DNA of 14,140 bases, taken from Tannerella sp. (GTDB lineage: Bacteria > Bacteroidota > Bacteroidia > Bacteroidales > Tannerellaceae). Under the pieces are notes generated by a model. That model made no database searches, was not told where the DNA came from, and was given only the letters and a program-made list of their open reading frames with translations. The position numbers and the translations under genes are program-made. Numbering within the stretch: position 1 is the first letter of the stretch; every line of letters starts with the position of its first letter. The stretch is from positions 1 to 14,140 of the forward strand of contig JAITPL010000052.1 in NCBI GenBank assembly GCA_031289445.1, read 5' to 3'. This document shows positions 7,561 to 14,128 of the stretch, one piece after another.

Positions 7561-9438
7561 ATGAATGGACTATTGGCTATTTGCCGCAAAACAGAACGTA
7601 CCGATTCAGAGCTTAGTACTCTGATAAATAAAGGACTGGACACCCTATCCCACCGTGGCGCCGACAATCGCAACATACGATTGTTTGATGCCGGAATGAA
7701 AGAAAACGAGAGCGCCGCAAGCATTGCTTTAGGCTCGTGCTCGCTGCTGAGCGACGGCTCGCAAAGCGCCACCGACGATGACGGCGACGCTATACTCTTC
7801 GACGGACGACTGCTTAACAAGGCAGACCTGTGCAGTCGTCTGGGACTGTCGTCCGCAACCCTCACAGACGCCGGCGTCGCCCTGCAGGTATTGCGCAGAC
7901 ACAAGGCCGAAGGCTTTGCAATGCTACAGGGATACTGGTCGCTCATCTACCTCGATGCAGGCGAAAACAATATCTACGGCGCACGCGACCATTTCGGCGC
8001 ACGCACCCTGTGCTACTGCGATACCGGCGATACTTTTGCGCTCGCAACCGAGAGCCGCACCCTCTACAAGCTCTTCGACAACGTGCGCGGCATAAACCGC
8101 AATACCGTCATCGACTTCCTGCTATGGGGCGACATCGGCTCTATAGACCAGTATTTCTTCAACGACATTCACTCCATCGAGCCATCGTATTACGTCAAGT
8201 ATAACGTCAAAACAGGCCATAGCAGCGTCGCAAAATACTATACCCTGCCATATTCGCACGAAAACACAAGCTTCAAGCCGTCCTCGGAGCATGAATATCT
8301 GCGTCGCACCCGCGAACTGATAACCGAAGCGGTCAGCGCCAACCTGCAAGTCATCGACGGACCTCTGGCTGTCGGCGTCAGCGGCGGCATGGACAGCTCC
8401 GCGCTTATCTGCACCGCCAGACAGATTGAGCCTCAACGCACCATCGTAGCCTATACCACGACCGACAAGTACGACGGCGGCGAAGTGGGCTGGGCCGAAC
8501 AGGTAGTGCGACATACCGGCGCCGAATGGATAAAGGTAGTATGCACACCGGAAGACATCATCGAAAAACTCCCCGAAGCTAACCGCGTCCATAACGTACC
8601 GCTCTATAATGCAAGTTCGCTGGCGCAGTTTCGCATTATGGAAGAGATAAAAAAGCAGGGACAGACCGTATTTATCGACGGTCAGGGAGGCGACGAGATG
8701 CTTGGAGGCTATCAGGTATATTTCCCGCTGCATCTGCAAACGCTGCGCAAGAGATTCGACCTCGTTAGCTGGTGGCGCGAACTGTCGAGCGTTACCAACT
8801 CAGGCTTGACGGTTAATGAAATAATTGTCCGCCGACTGAAACTCATCGGCAAGGCTACATATTACAACCCGCAGAGGCTGGCACAGTCGAAACGCAGCGA
8901 AGAATACGCCTCGCTGACGGCCGCAACGCGCGACAGCTATTTCACACAACCCTCGCCGATAACGCACCTCAACGAGGTCAAAATCCTTAACGATGCACTG
9001 TCGAACAGCTACACGGTATTTCTCGGTAATATCCTGCGCTGGGGCGAGTATTCGGCTGCCTCCAAGGGACTGGAATGTATCATGCCGCTCTCCGATTATC
9101 TGCCGCTGGCGGAATATGTTTTCTCCATACCCTCGGTTTACAAGATTCATGACGGCTGGAACAAATATCTGCTGCGCAAGTCAATGTTCGGCGTCGTTCC
9201 GGAAGAAATATGCCTGCGAAAGCAGAAGATGGGCTTCTACATACCGGAACAGAACTGGCTCAACGAGATGGGTGACGCCATGCTTTCGTCCATTACGCAC
9301 CTGGAAGATCCTGAAGGATGCGTCAACCGCAAATACATACTTGATAACTGGAAACGTTTATATACTCCTCAAAATCCACTCTATCAGCGTTTCATTTTCC
9401 GCTGCTACAGTTATCTGCTATGGGTAAACGGACTGTGA
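7561..9438 (+). CDS. Asparagine synthetase B homologue with a degenerate glutaminase domain
   Basis: Family of ATP-dependent asparagine synthetases (class II amidotransferase domain plus PP-loop synthetase domain); cytoplasmic. The 625-residue product is in the size range of longer bacterial AsnB proteins. The synthetase half looks intact: PP-loop SGGMDSS (274-280), DGQGGDEMLGGY (373-384) and a C-terminal KMGFYIP segment. The N-terminal half keeps the fold signatures (HRGADN at 31-36, RDHFGARTL near 142-150). However, it begins M-N-G-L-L-A, so the nucleophilic Cys normally exposed after Met removal is Asn. The glutamine-binding loop FNGEIYN is here FDGRLLN (80-86). Glutamine hydrolysis is therefore unlikely, and the enzyme may use free ammonia or make a different amide or acyl-adenylate. 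The ATG at 7561 is chosen because a further 49 open codons upstream span the palindrome and -7 box. It is a single-gene unit, convergent with the DUF4249 gene 4 bp away. Confidence 0.9.
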   Translation: MNGLLAICRKTERTDSELSTLINKGLDTLSHRGADNRNIRLFDAGMKENESAASIALGSCSLLSDGSQSATDDDGDAILFDGRLLNKADLCSRLGLSSATLTDAGVALQVLRRHKAEGFAMLQGYWSLIYLDAGENNIYGARDHFGARTLCYCDTGDTFALATESRTLYKLFDNVRGINRNTVIDFLLWGDIGSIDQYFFNDIHSIEPSYYVKYNVKTGHSSVAKYYTLPYSHENTSFKPSSEHEYLRRTRELITEAVSANLQVIDGPLAVGVSGGMDSSALICTARQIEPQRTIVAYTTTDKYDGGEVGWAEQVVRHTGAEWIKVVCTPEDIIEKLPEANRVHNVPLYNASSLAQFRIMEEIKKQGQTVFIDGQGGDEMLGGYQVYFPLHLQTLRKRFDLVSWWRELSSVTNSGLTVNEIIVRRLKLIGKATYYNPQRLAQSKRSEEYASLTAATRDSYFTQPSPITHLNEVKILNDALSNSYTVFLGNILRWGEYSAASKGLECIMPLSDYLPLAEYVFSIPSVYKIHDGWNKYLLRKSMFGVVPEEICLRKQKMGFYIPEQNWLNEMGDAMLSSITHLEDPEGCVNRKYILDNWKRLYTPQNPLYQRFIFRCYSYLLWVNGL

Positions 9439-9442
9439 TGAT

Positions 9443-10348
9443 TCACGGTACTACCGCCGATGCTTCGCGCCAGGTATAACTCGTGAAGTAGCCTACTGCG
9501 CCGTTCGTAAGGTTAGTATAGACATTCGAGGGCGGGCCGCCGAAAAACGGATTCTCGCCGCGCTTGCCTCTTCTGCAGTCTCTGATAAAATTGTAATAGC
9601 CCTTCTCGATGTTTATCAGTTGCAGGAGTATCTTGTCGCCTGACTTGACGAGGTCTTGCCTATCACCGTCATCATCCGACCTCTCGTGCATCCTAATCAC
9701 GTCCTCGTCTTCGGCATCCTCGAAATAGGTAACAGTTACTTTGTCGAGGTAAGCGCCGTCGTACATGTGGTCGTCAACAGTGATGAAGCGGTCGATTGCG
9801 TCGTTCGATACCGAATCGTTGATGGAATACTTGAAAAGGTAGTAGGTTTCAACGCCTTGCGGGTCTTGCCACGAAGCATTGAGCGCAAAATGATTGAAAC
9901 CCATGAAGTCAATAAGCTCAATATTGATGGAATCAAGCTCAATCGCAGGCTGCATGGTAGTCTCGGCTTCATATATCTCCTCCGTACCGTCTTGATTGAA
10001 ATCAACCCTGACAGTCAGTTTGTAGGTTTCTCCCGCCTTGGCCGCAAACAGATGCTCGGAAAAATAATAACCGTTTTCATAATATTTATAGACATACTCT
10101 TTGCCTTCACTCGAAAGCACCCGCACATCGGCATCCTCTACCAAATGCGTCGAATCCTGCTCGAAATATGGAGACGAACTCGAAATGCGAACAAACTGAT
10201 GCACCGTTTCTCCTGTGATATTGCCGTAGATAACAGGTACAAGGGGGCTATCCTTCGTCTCTATATCCATGCGGGCGGTGCAGGCTACAAGCCCCGGAAC
10301 GGCAAACAGCAAGACAACAAACTTTCGTATATTTAATTGAAGTATCAT
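9443..10348 (-). CDS. DUF4249 family lipoprotein, partner of the TonB-dependent receptor
   Basis: Function unknown. DUF4249 proteins are Bacteroidota envelope proteins usually encoded directly beside a TonB-dependent receptor. The 301-residue product starts with a lipoprotein signal peptide (lipobox LVA-C, Cys23). It continues with the family's typical opening (a 'SPLVPVIYGNIT' strand, then ISSSSPYFE), followed by a carboxypeptidase-regulatory-like beta-sandwich region (about 30-140) and a second beta-rich half ending in a YFTSYTW segment. It begins 7 bp after the receptor's stop codon, so the two are cotranscribed and probably act together at the outer membrane. The family call is from recalled pattern and context. 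No substrate can be inferred. Confidence 0.8.
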   Translation of the reverse strand: MILQLNIRKFVVLLFAVPGLVACTARMDIETKDSPLVPVIYGNITGETVHQFVRISSSSPYFEQDSTHLVEDADVRVLSSEGKEYVYKYYENGYYFSEHLFAAKAGETYKLTVRVDFNQDGTEEIYEAETTMQPAIELDSINIELIDFMGFNHFALNASWQDPQGVETYYLFKYSINDSVSNDAIDRFITVDDHMYDGAYLDKVTVTYFEDAEDEDVIRMHERSDDDGDRQDLVKSGDKILLQLINIEKGYYNFIRDCRRGKRGENPFFGGPPSNVYTNLTNGAVGYFTSYTWREASAVVP

Positions 10349-10355
10349 AGCGAGT

Positions 10356-12668
10356 TCAGAATTTAAAATTGTAAGTAATTGAAGGAACTATGCCGAACAG
10401 ATAAACCATCTCGGCGTATGGCATCCCGGTGTCGCTGTCCTGGTTGTAGGTTATCATCCACGGGTTTTTCTTGTTGTAGGCATTGTAGAACGAAATGTTC
10501 CACTCCCCCTGCCAGCGCCGCTTCTTATCCGTGCCGGGAACGTATGTGAACGAGAGGTCGAGACGGTGATAATCGGGCTTGCGATACTGGTTGCGACCCG
10601 AATATATCGGGTACAGCTGCCCGTCTATCTCGAAACGACCCGACGGATAAGTCGTAGGATTGCCGGTCGAATAGACCCATATTGCCGAGAGAGATATTTT
10701 CTTCGACAGCGCATAGTTGGCCACAACATTTATACTGTGCATCTTGTCATAAGGCGAAAGATAAGTCTTGCCCTTATTGACCTGCGGAATTGTACGCTCC
10801 GAGCGCGAAAGGGTATAGTTGGCAAAGCCTGTCAGCGTTCCCCTGTTCTTGCGCACCATAAACTCGGCGCCATAAGCCTTGCCGCGACCTGTCCTCACCT
10901 CGCCTTCGAGTAACTTATTCAGCATCAGGTCGGCATGTTCGGCAAAATCCACCACGTTGCGTTGCTTCTTATAATAAAATTCGAGAGAAGTCTCGTACAC
11001 GTTGTCCTGCAAATTGCGGAAATATCCGAGCGAAAACATATCTACAATCTGGGGTTTGATATTGGGGCTGGCAGGAAACCAGACGTCAAGCGGCGAGCCG
11101 GAAGCCGAGTTGTTGGCCAACTGCATAAACTGCGTGTTATGCACGTAATTGCCTTTCACGGAAGACGTTTCGCCGGTGCGCAAGACAAAACCCAAACGAG
11201 GCTCGAAAGCAGTATAACTGTTATAGACGCCGGATTTATAGGTCGTTGAATCGGTCACTTCGCCTTCGACGTCAAAGCGATAGACGGTAGCCGGACCCAA
11301 GTTCTGAAAAACCGACAGTCGCGTGCCGTACTTGATACTGAAAGCGTCCGAAAACTTCTGCTCGTTCGACACATACAGACTGTGTTCGAGTACGTGCGAG
11401 CCTTCAACCTTGTAGTCCACCATTCCGGGCATGACCGCATGACCCGGACGAAAATTGTGAAACATACTTGTCAGTCCGTAGGTCATATTCCATAAATCGC
11501 TTATATAATGCGTCATATCGGCGCGTAACATATAGTCCGAGATGCTTGAGTTCCAACTTGCTCTGGAGCCTTCGATTTTCGAGTCGAGGCCATAGCGATA
11601 GTCGGTGAGATTAAAACTGACGCGCGAGAGCAGCGCATCGTTGAAGACGTGCCTCCAAGTCAACGAACCGGCGCCATTTCCGTAAACAAACGAGCCTAAC
11701 TCCATCCCGAAATTATCCTTGCCGTAATAGCCGTTGAGTTCGATAGCGTCACGGCTCGACAGTCGATGCGTCAGTTTGCCGTTGAGGTCGTAGAAATAGA
11801 CCGACGAATTATGCAGCGCTTCGTCCGAAGACAATTTAAGGAAGATGTCGGCATAACTGCGGCGACCGGCTACTAACCACGATGTTTTTTCACCTATCGG
11901 GCCTTCGAGGGTCAGGCGACTGAAAATCAGACCTATACCCCCTACCCCACTGAATTTATCGGGCTGCTCGTCTTTAGTGCGGATATCCAAAAGCGATGAC
12001 AGACGTCCTCCGTATTTCATCGGAAAATCGCCCTTGTAAAGGTCAACGCCGCTCAGAACATCGTTATTGAATACCGAGAAGAATCCAAGCAAGTGCGAGG
12101 CATTATAGACCGTCGTATTGTCAAGCAGTATAAGGTTTTGGTCGGGCGAGCCGCCGCGCACGCTGTAACCCGATCCGCCTTCAGCTGCGGTCTGCACGCC
12201 GGGAAGCAACTGTATGGCTTTGAGCACATCTACTTCGCCCATCAGTGCAGGCATTTTCTTTATTTCCGCCGCCGTCAGTTTCTCTACGCCCATAGCGACC
12301 GACTTCACCCGCTCGTCCGGCACCTTCGACGAAACGACAACCTCGCCCAGCAATACGTTGCTTTCCATCTTGAAATCAAGCGTCCGACTTGCTCTCAGGT
12401 CTATCTTGAGCGTCTCTACCTTGTATCCTATATACGACGCCGAAATCTGGTAAACGCCGGGTTTATCGAACTTAATGGAGTAGAATCCATTATTGTCTGT
12501 CAATGTGTTAAGGGAGGGATTTTGGATTTTGATGACTGCGTTGGGAAGAGATTCGCCCGATTGACTGTCTGTTACTACTCCACGCATCTCTATTTGTTGC
12601 CCGGAAGCGGCATAAACAAAGGCGAGTAACATACATGTACATATAAATTTTCTAAATATCTCCATCAT
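10356..12668 (-). CDS. TonB-dependent receptor with N-terminal carboxypeptidase-regulatory-like domain
   Basis: Outer-membrane active transporter driven by TonB-ExbBD; substrate unknown. It has 770 residues in the usual Bacteroidota order: signal peptide (1-23, ending AASG-QQ), a carboxypeptidase D regulatory-like domain (about 26-105: MRGVVTDSQSGESLPNAVI, TDNNGFYSI), and a plug (about 110-235) with DVLKAIQLLPGV and YSVRGGSPDQNLILLDN. The beta-barrel follows (about 240-770) and ends in the terminal Phe expected by the BAM machinery. No SusD homologue is beside it; the partner is the DUF4249 lipoprotein, so this is not a classic glycan-uptake pair. The start is the first of two adjacent Met codons; the second (12663-12665) is equally possible. 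The ATG lies only 10 nt after the tRNA-Gly 3' end, so expression is probably tied to that tRNA's promoter. Confidence 0.93.
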   Translation of the reverse strand: MMEIFRKFICTCMLLAFVYAASGQQIEMRGVVTDSQSGESLPNAVIKIQNPSLNTLTDNNGFYSIKFDKPGVYQISASYIGYKVETLKIDLRASRTLDFKMESNVLLGEVVVSSKVPDERVKSVAMGVEKLTAAEIKKMPALMGEVDVLKAIQLLPGVQTAAEGGSGYSVRGGSPDQNLILLDNTTVYNASHLLGFFSVFNNDVLSGVDLYKGDFPMKYGGRLSSLLDIRTKDEQPDKFSGVGGIGLIFSRLTLEGPIGEKTSWLVAGRRSYADIFLKLSSDEALHNSSVYFYDLNGKLTHRLSSRDAIELNGYYGKDNFGMELGSFVYGNGAGSLTWRHVFNDALLSRVSFNLTDYRYGLDSKIEGSRASWNSSISDYMLRADMTHYISDLWNMTYGLTSMFHNFRPGHAVMPGMVDYKVEGSHVLEHSLYVSNEQKFSDAFSIKYGTRLSVFQNLGPATVYRFDVEGEVTDSTTYKSGVYNSYTAFEPRLGFVLRTGETSSVKGNYVHNTQFMQLANNSASGSPLDVWFPASPNIKPQIVDMFSLGYFRNLQDNVYETSLEFYYKKQRNVVDFAEHADLMLNKLLEGEVRTGRGKAYGAEFMVRKNRGTLTGFANYTLSRSERTIPQVNKGKTYLSPYDKMHSINVVANYALSKKISLSAIWVYSTGNPTTYPSGRFEIDGQLYPIYSGRNQYRKPDYHRLDLSFTYVPGTDKKRRWQGEWNISFYNAYNKKNPWMITYNQDSDTGMPYAEMVYLFGIVPSITYNFKF

Positions 12669-12678
12669 AAAAATTTAG

Positions 12679-12751
12679 AGCGGCAAACGGGATTCGAACC
12701 CGCGACCCTCAGCTTGGGAAGCTGATGCTCTACCAACTGAGCTACTGCCGC
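12679..12751 (-). tRNA. tRNA-Gly (anticodon CCC)
   Basis: A complete 73-nt cloverleaf reads on the minus strand. The acceptor GCGGCAG pairs with TTGCCGC (one G-U), the D-stem is GCTC/GAGC, the anticodon stem is TCAGC/GCTGA with loop TTCCCAA, and the T-stem is GCGGG/CCCGT around TTCGAAT. The anticodon CCC reads GGG. The discriminator base is U, as in bacterial tRNA-Gly. CCA is not encoded. Its 3' end is 10 nt from the receptor start codon. Confidence 0.96.
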
Positions 12752-12771
12752 ATATCCACCAAAAACGGCCA

Positions 12772-12779
12772 CAAAGGTA
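12772..12779 (-). promoter_or_regulatory. Putative -7 box for tRNA-Gly (and the receptor operon)
   Basis: Read on the minus strand this is TACCTTTG, matching TAnnTTTG. Transcription would begin near 12765, about 14 nt before the mature 5' end of tRNA-Gly. A matching -33 TTG is not evident. No other promoter fits between the tRNA and the receptor gene. Confidence 0.6.
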
Positions 12780-12848
12780 AGGAATAATTTTGAATTAAGC
12801 GATAAAAACGAGGAAAATTCGGCTCAAAAAAATTTTTTTTCAAAAAAA

Positions 12849-12880
12849 TTTGGTAGATAAAAAAATAGTCCGTATCTTTG
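12849..12880 (+). promoter_or_regulatory. Promoter of tRNA-Val
   Basis: TTTG at 12849-12852, a 20-nt spacer and TATCTTTG at 12873-12880 form a good Bacteroidota promoter. An A/T-tract lies just upstream (12825-12851), with TCAAAAAAATTT appearing twice, which may act as an UP-like element. The predicted start near 12887 gives a leader of about 80 nt before the tRNA. Confidence 0.75.
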
Positions 12881-12888
12881 CAGCGTCA

Positions 12889-12925
12889 TTCGAGAGAGAA
12901 AGCGTTACTTTTCGAGAGAGAAAAG
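12889..12925 (+). repeat. Direct repeats and hairpin in the tRNA-Val leader
   Basis: TTCGAGAGAGAAA occurs at 12889-12901 and 12911-12923, a 22-bp period. The second copy also forms a hairpin, CTTTTC (12908-12913) with GAAAAG (12920-12925) around a GAGAGA loop. It lies in the transcribed leader of tRNA-Val. It could be a processing site or an antitermination-like element; no function is known to me. Confidence 0.6.
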
Positions 12926-12968
12926 GCAAAATCAAGGGTCTATAAGCGTAGAAACCTATTAAAACGAA

Positions 12969-13043
12969 GGGCGTTTAGCTCAGCTGGTTCAGAGCATCTG
13001 CCTTACAAGCAGAGGGTCGGCGGTTCGAATCCGTCAACGCCCA
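12969..13043 (+). tRNA. tRNA-Val (anticodon UAC)
   Basis: A complete 75-nt cloverleaf: acceptor GGGCGTT/AACGCCC, D-stem GCTC/GAGC with a 10-nt loop, anticodon stem TCTGC/GCAGA with loop CTTACAA (anticodon TAC), T-stem GGCGG/CCGTC (one mid-stem G-U) around TTCGAAT, discriminator A. CCA is not encoded. It is divergent from tRNA-Gly and lies at the edge of the AT-rich region that follows. Confidence 0.96.
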
Positions 13044-13054
13044 CAAGAGTATTA

Positions 13055-13069
13055 GCCTGATTTTCAGGC
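13055..13069 (+). terminator. Possible terminator of tRNA-Val
   Basis: GCCTGA (13055-13060) and TCAGGC (13064-13069) form a perfect 6-bp stem with a TTT loop, 12 nt after the tRNA, followed by ATTTTAAA. The U-run is short, so termination is plausible but not strong. Confidence 0.5.
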
Positions 13070-13129
13070 ATTTTAAAGCAACGGCGAATTGGTGCAATCC
13101 TGCATCGAGTCGCTGTTTTGCTTTAAAAT
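13070..13129. repeat. 60-nt interrupted inverted repeat after tRNA-Val
   Basis: ATTTTAAAGCAA (13070-13081) and its exact reverse complement (13118-13129) enclose a second pairing, CGGCGA with TCGCTG (one G-U), offset by a 2-nt bulge. The loop of about 22 nt contains TGCAATCCTGCA. The hairpin could be a small RNA, part of a terminator, or a recombination site next to the tRNA. No RNA family was recognised. Confidence 0.7.
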
Positions 13130-13303
13130 CGGCTTATTTTGGCTTAATAAGACCATTTAAAAGCGGTATTTCTAATAAATATCTTATAACAGTTACGTTG
13201 GCGGGGTTGATTTTGTCTAACTTTCTGCCCTTTCCGTGCAAACGGAGCAACCGTTCGCGTTAATGCTGCTGTTCTTTGTCTTCATAAATTTCTTCTTATT
13301 AAG

Positions 13304-13333
13304 TTGTTAGTTATAAAAAATTTCGTATCTTTG
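13304..13333 (+). promoter_or_regulatory. Upstream promoter of the S24 regulator
   Basis: TTG at 13304-13306, a 19-nt spacer and TATCTTTG at 13326-13333. This is a strong match to the Bacteroidota consensus. Start near 13340, which gives a leader of about 120 nt containing the palindromes described separately. Confidence 0.75.
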
Positions 13334-13341
13334 CACTTATA

Positions 13342-13374
13342 TTTGCAGTTGAAAGCAAAATTTGCTTACATTTG
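13342..13374 (+). promoter_or_regulatory. Downstream promoter of the S24 regulator, overlapping palindromes
   Basis: TTTG at 13342-13345, a 21-nt spacer and TACATTTG at 13367-13374. The spacer contains the inverted repeat AAGCAAA (13353-13359) / TTTGCTT (13361-13367). An outer inverted repeat, TTTGCAGT (13342-13349) / ACTGCAAA (13377-13384), spans the whole promoter. Another TAnnTTTG (TATATTTG) lies at 13338-13345. A repressor bound here would block initiation. Confidence 0.6.
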
Positions 13375-13387
13375 AGACTGCAAAATT

Positions 13388-13429
13388 ACACAATATTGTG
13401 TGTTAAAAATACGTAATTGCTGTGTTAAA
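13388..13429. promoter_or_regulatory. Candidate operators: 14-bp palindrome and 22-bp-spaced direct repeats
   Basis: ACACAATATTGTGT (13388-13401) is a perfect palindrome just downstream of the predicted start of the second promoter. TGTGTTAAA occurs at 13399-13407 and 13421-13429, two helical turns apart. A further inverted repeat, TAAATATT/AATATTTA, follows within about 15 bp. Such sites in front of an HTH-S24 regulator suggest autoregulation; binding is inferred. Confidence 0.55.
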
Positions 13430-13458
13430 TATTATTAAATATTTACAATATATTGATT

Positions 13459-14094
13459 ATGACAGAGTTAGAATTTAAAAAATTACGAAAAAGAATTGGC
13501 GTTTCTCAAGGAAAACTTGGAGAGATGCTTGGCGTTCACACTCGAACTATCCAAAATTGGGAAAAGGGGACGGTTATTCCGGAATCAAAACGCGCATTAT
13601 TGTGTAAATTAGAATCGGATTTCAACTTGAACAAAAAACCTGTTTCTGGGTTAGATATCGACGAAGACGAGTACCGAGGTAATAATATAGTAGGCAAGCC
13701 TATGATTCCGATTGGGGCCGTCGCAGGGTTTACGACCAGCGGCGATTACAGTGTCCGCTACGAAGATTGCGAGAGGTACGTTGTTCCGGAATTTGACAAG
13801 TACAACTACGAGTTTCTTATTAGGTTAAGCGGCTCGTCCATGTATCCCAAGTATTCAAACGGCGACATCCTCGCTTGCTGTGAGGTAGAAACTATCCTGT
13901 TCTTTCAATGGGGCAAAATCTATGTCATAGACAGCTCTCAGGGTGCACTCGTTAAGAGGGTGTACGAAGACATCGACAATCCCGACAACGTTATCCTTGT
14001 CAGCGAAAACAAAGAGAAGTACCCGCCCTTCGCGATTCCGAAATCCGACATACGCCGTTTGTTTATCGTTCTCGGAGTTATAAGAGTAGAGTAA
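13459..14094 (+). CDS. XRE-type HTH regulator with S24 (LexA/CI-like) peptidase domain
   Basis: Probable phage- or island-type repressor that is inactivated by RecA-stimulated self-cleavage; cytoplasmic. The 211-residue product has an N-terminal XRE helix-turn-helix (about 5-38: LRKRIGVSQGKLGEMLGVHTRTIQNWEKG) and a C-terminal S24 domain (about 80-211). The likely cleavage bond is Ala89-Gly90 in PIGAVAGF. The nucleophile is Ser127 in SGSSMYP, followed by the family's GD (135-136), and the general base is Lys166 in GALVKRVY. Order and spacing match LexA/CI. The ATG at 13459 is preferred over a TTG two codons earlier. By my hand count the first 222 bases are about 39% G+C and the rest about 47%, so the two domains may have different histories. 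It follows tandem promoters and palindromes. A host stress regulator of the same fold is the alternative. Confidence 0.9.
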   Translation: MTELEFKKLRKRIGVSQGKLGEMLGVHTRTIQNWEKGTVIPESKRALLCKLESDFNLNKKPVSGLDIDEDEYRGNNIVGKPMIPIGAVAGFTTSGDYSVRYEDCERYVVPEFDKYNYEFLIRLSGSSMYPKYSNGDILACCEVETILFFQWGKIYVIDSSQGALVKRVYEDIDNPDNVILVSENKEKYPPFAIPKSDIRRLFIVLGVIRVE

Positions 14095-14128
14095 AACATT
14101 GATTATTAACAAAATAAATAGCAAAATT

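Larger units (their letters stand above)
13044..13458. other. Gene-free, AT-rich control region between tRNA-Val and the S24 regulator
   Basis: I see no protein-coding gene here. In order, it holds the possible tRNA terminator, the 60-nt hairpin, weak small hairpins (for example CTTATT/AATAAG near 13137-13151 and AACGG/CCGTT at 13241-13255), tandem promoters from 13304, and palindromes up to the ATG. Base composition is clearly more AT-rich than the genes on the left of the tRNA. Confidence 0.7.

Noticed and set aside
9656..10336. Open frame of 226 codons antisense to the DUF4249 gene
   Set aside because: Shadow of a well-supported lipoprotein gene; no start context or domain of its own.
12878..13060. 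60-codon open frame covering tRNA-Val
   Set aside because: It spans the tRNA and its leader; a structural RNA explains the sequence.
13263..13310. 15-codon hydrophobic open frame (MLLFFVFIN...) before the S24 regulator
   Set aside because: No promoter immediately upstream, very short, and a hydrophobic run is expected by chance in T-rich sequence.
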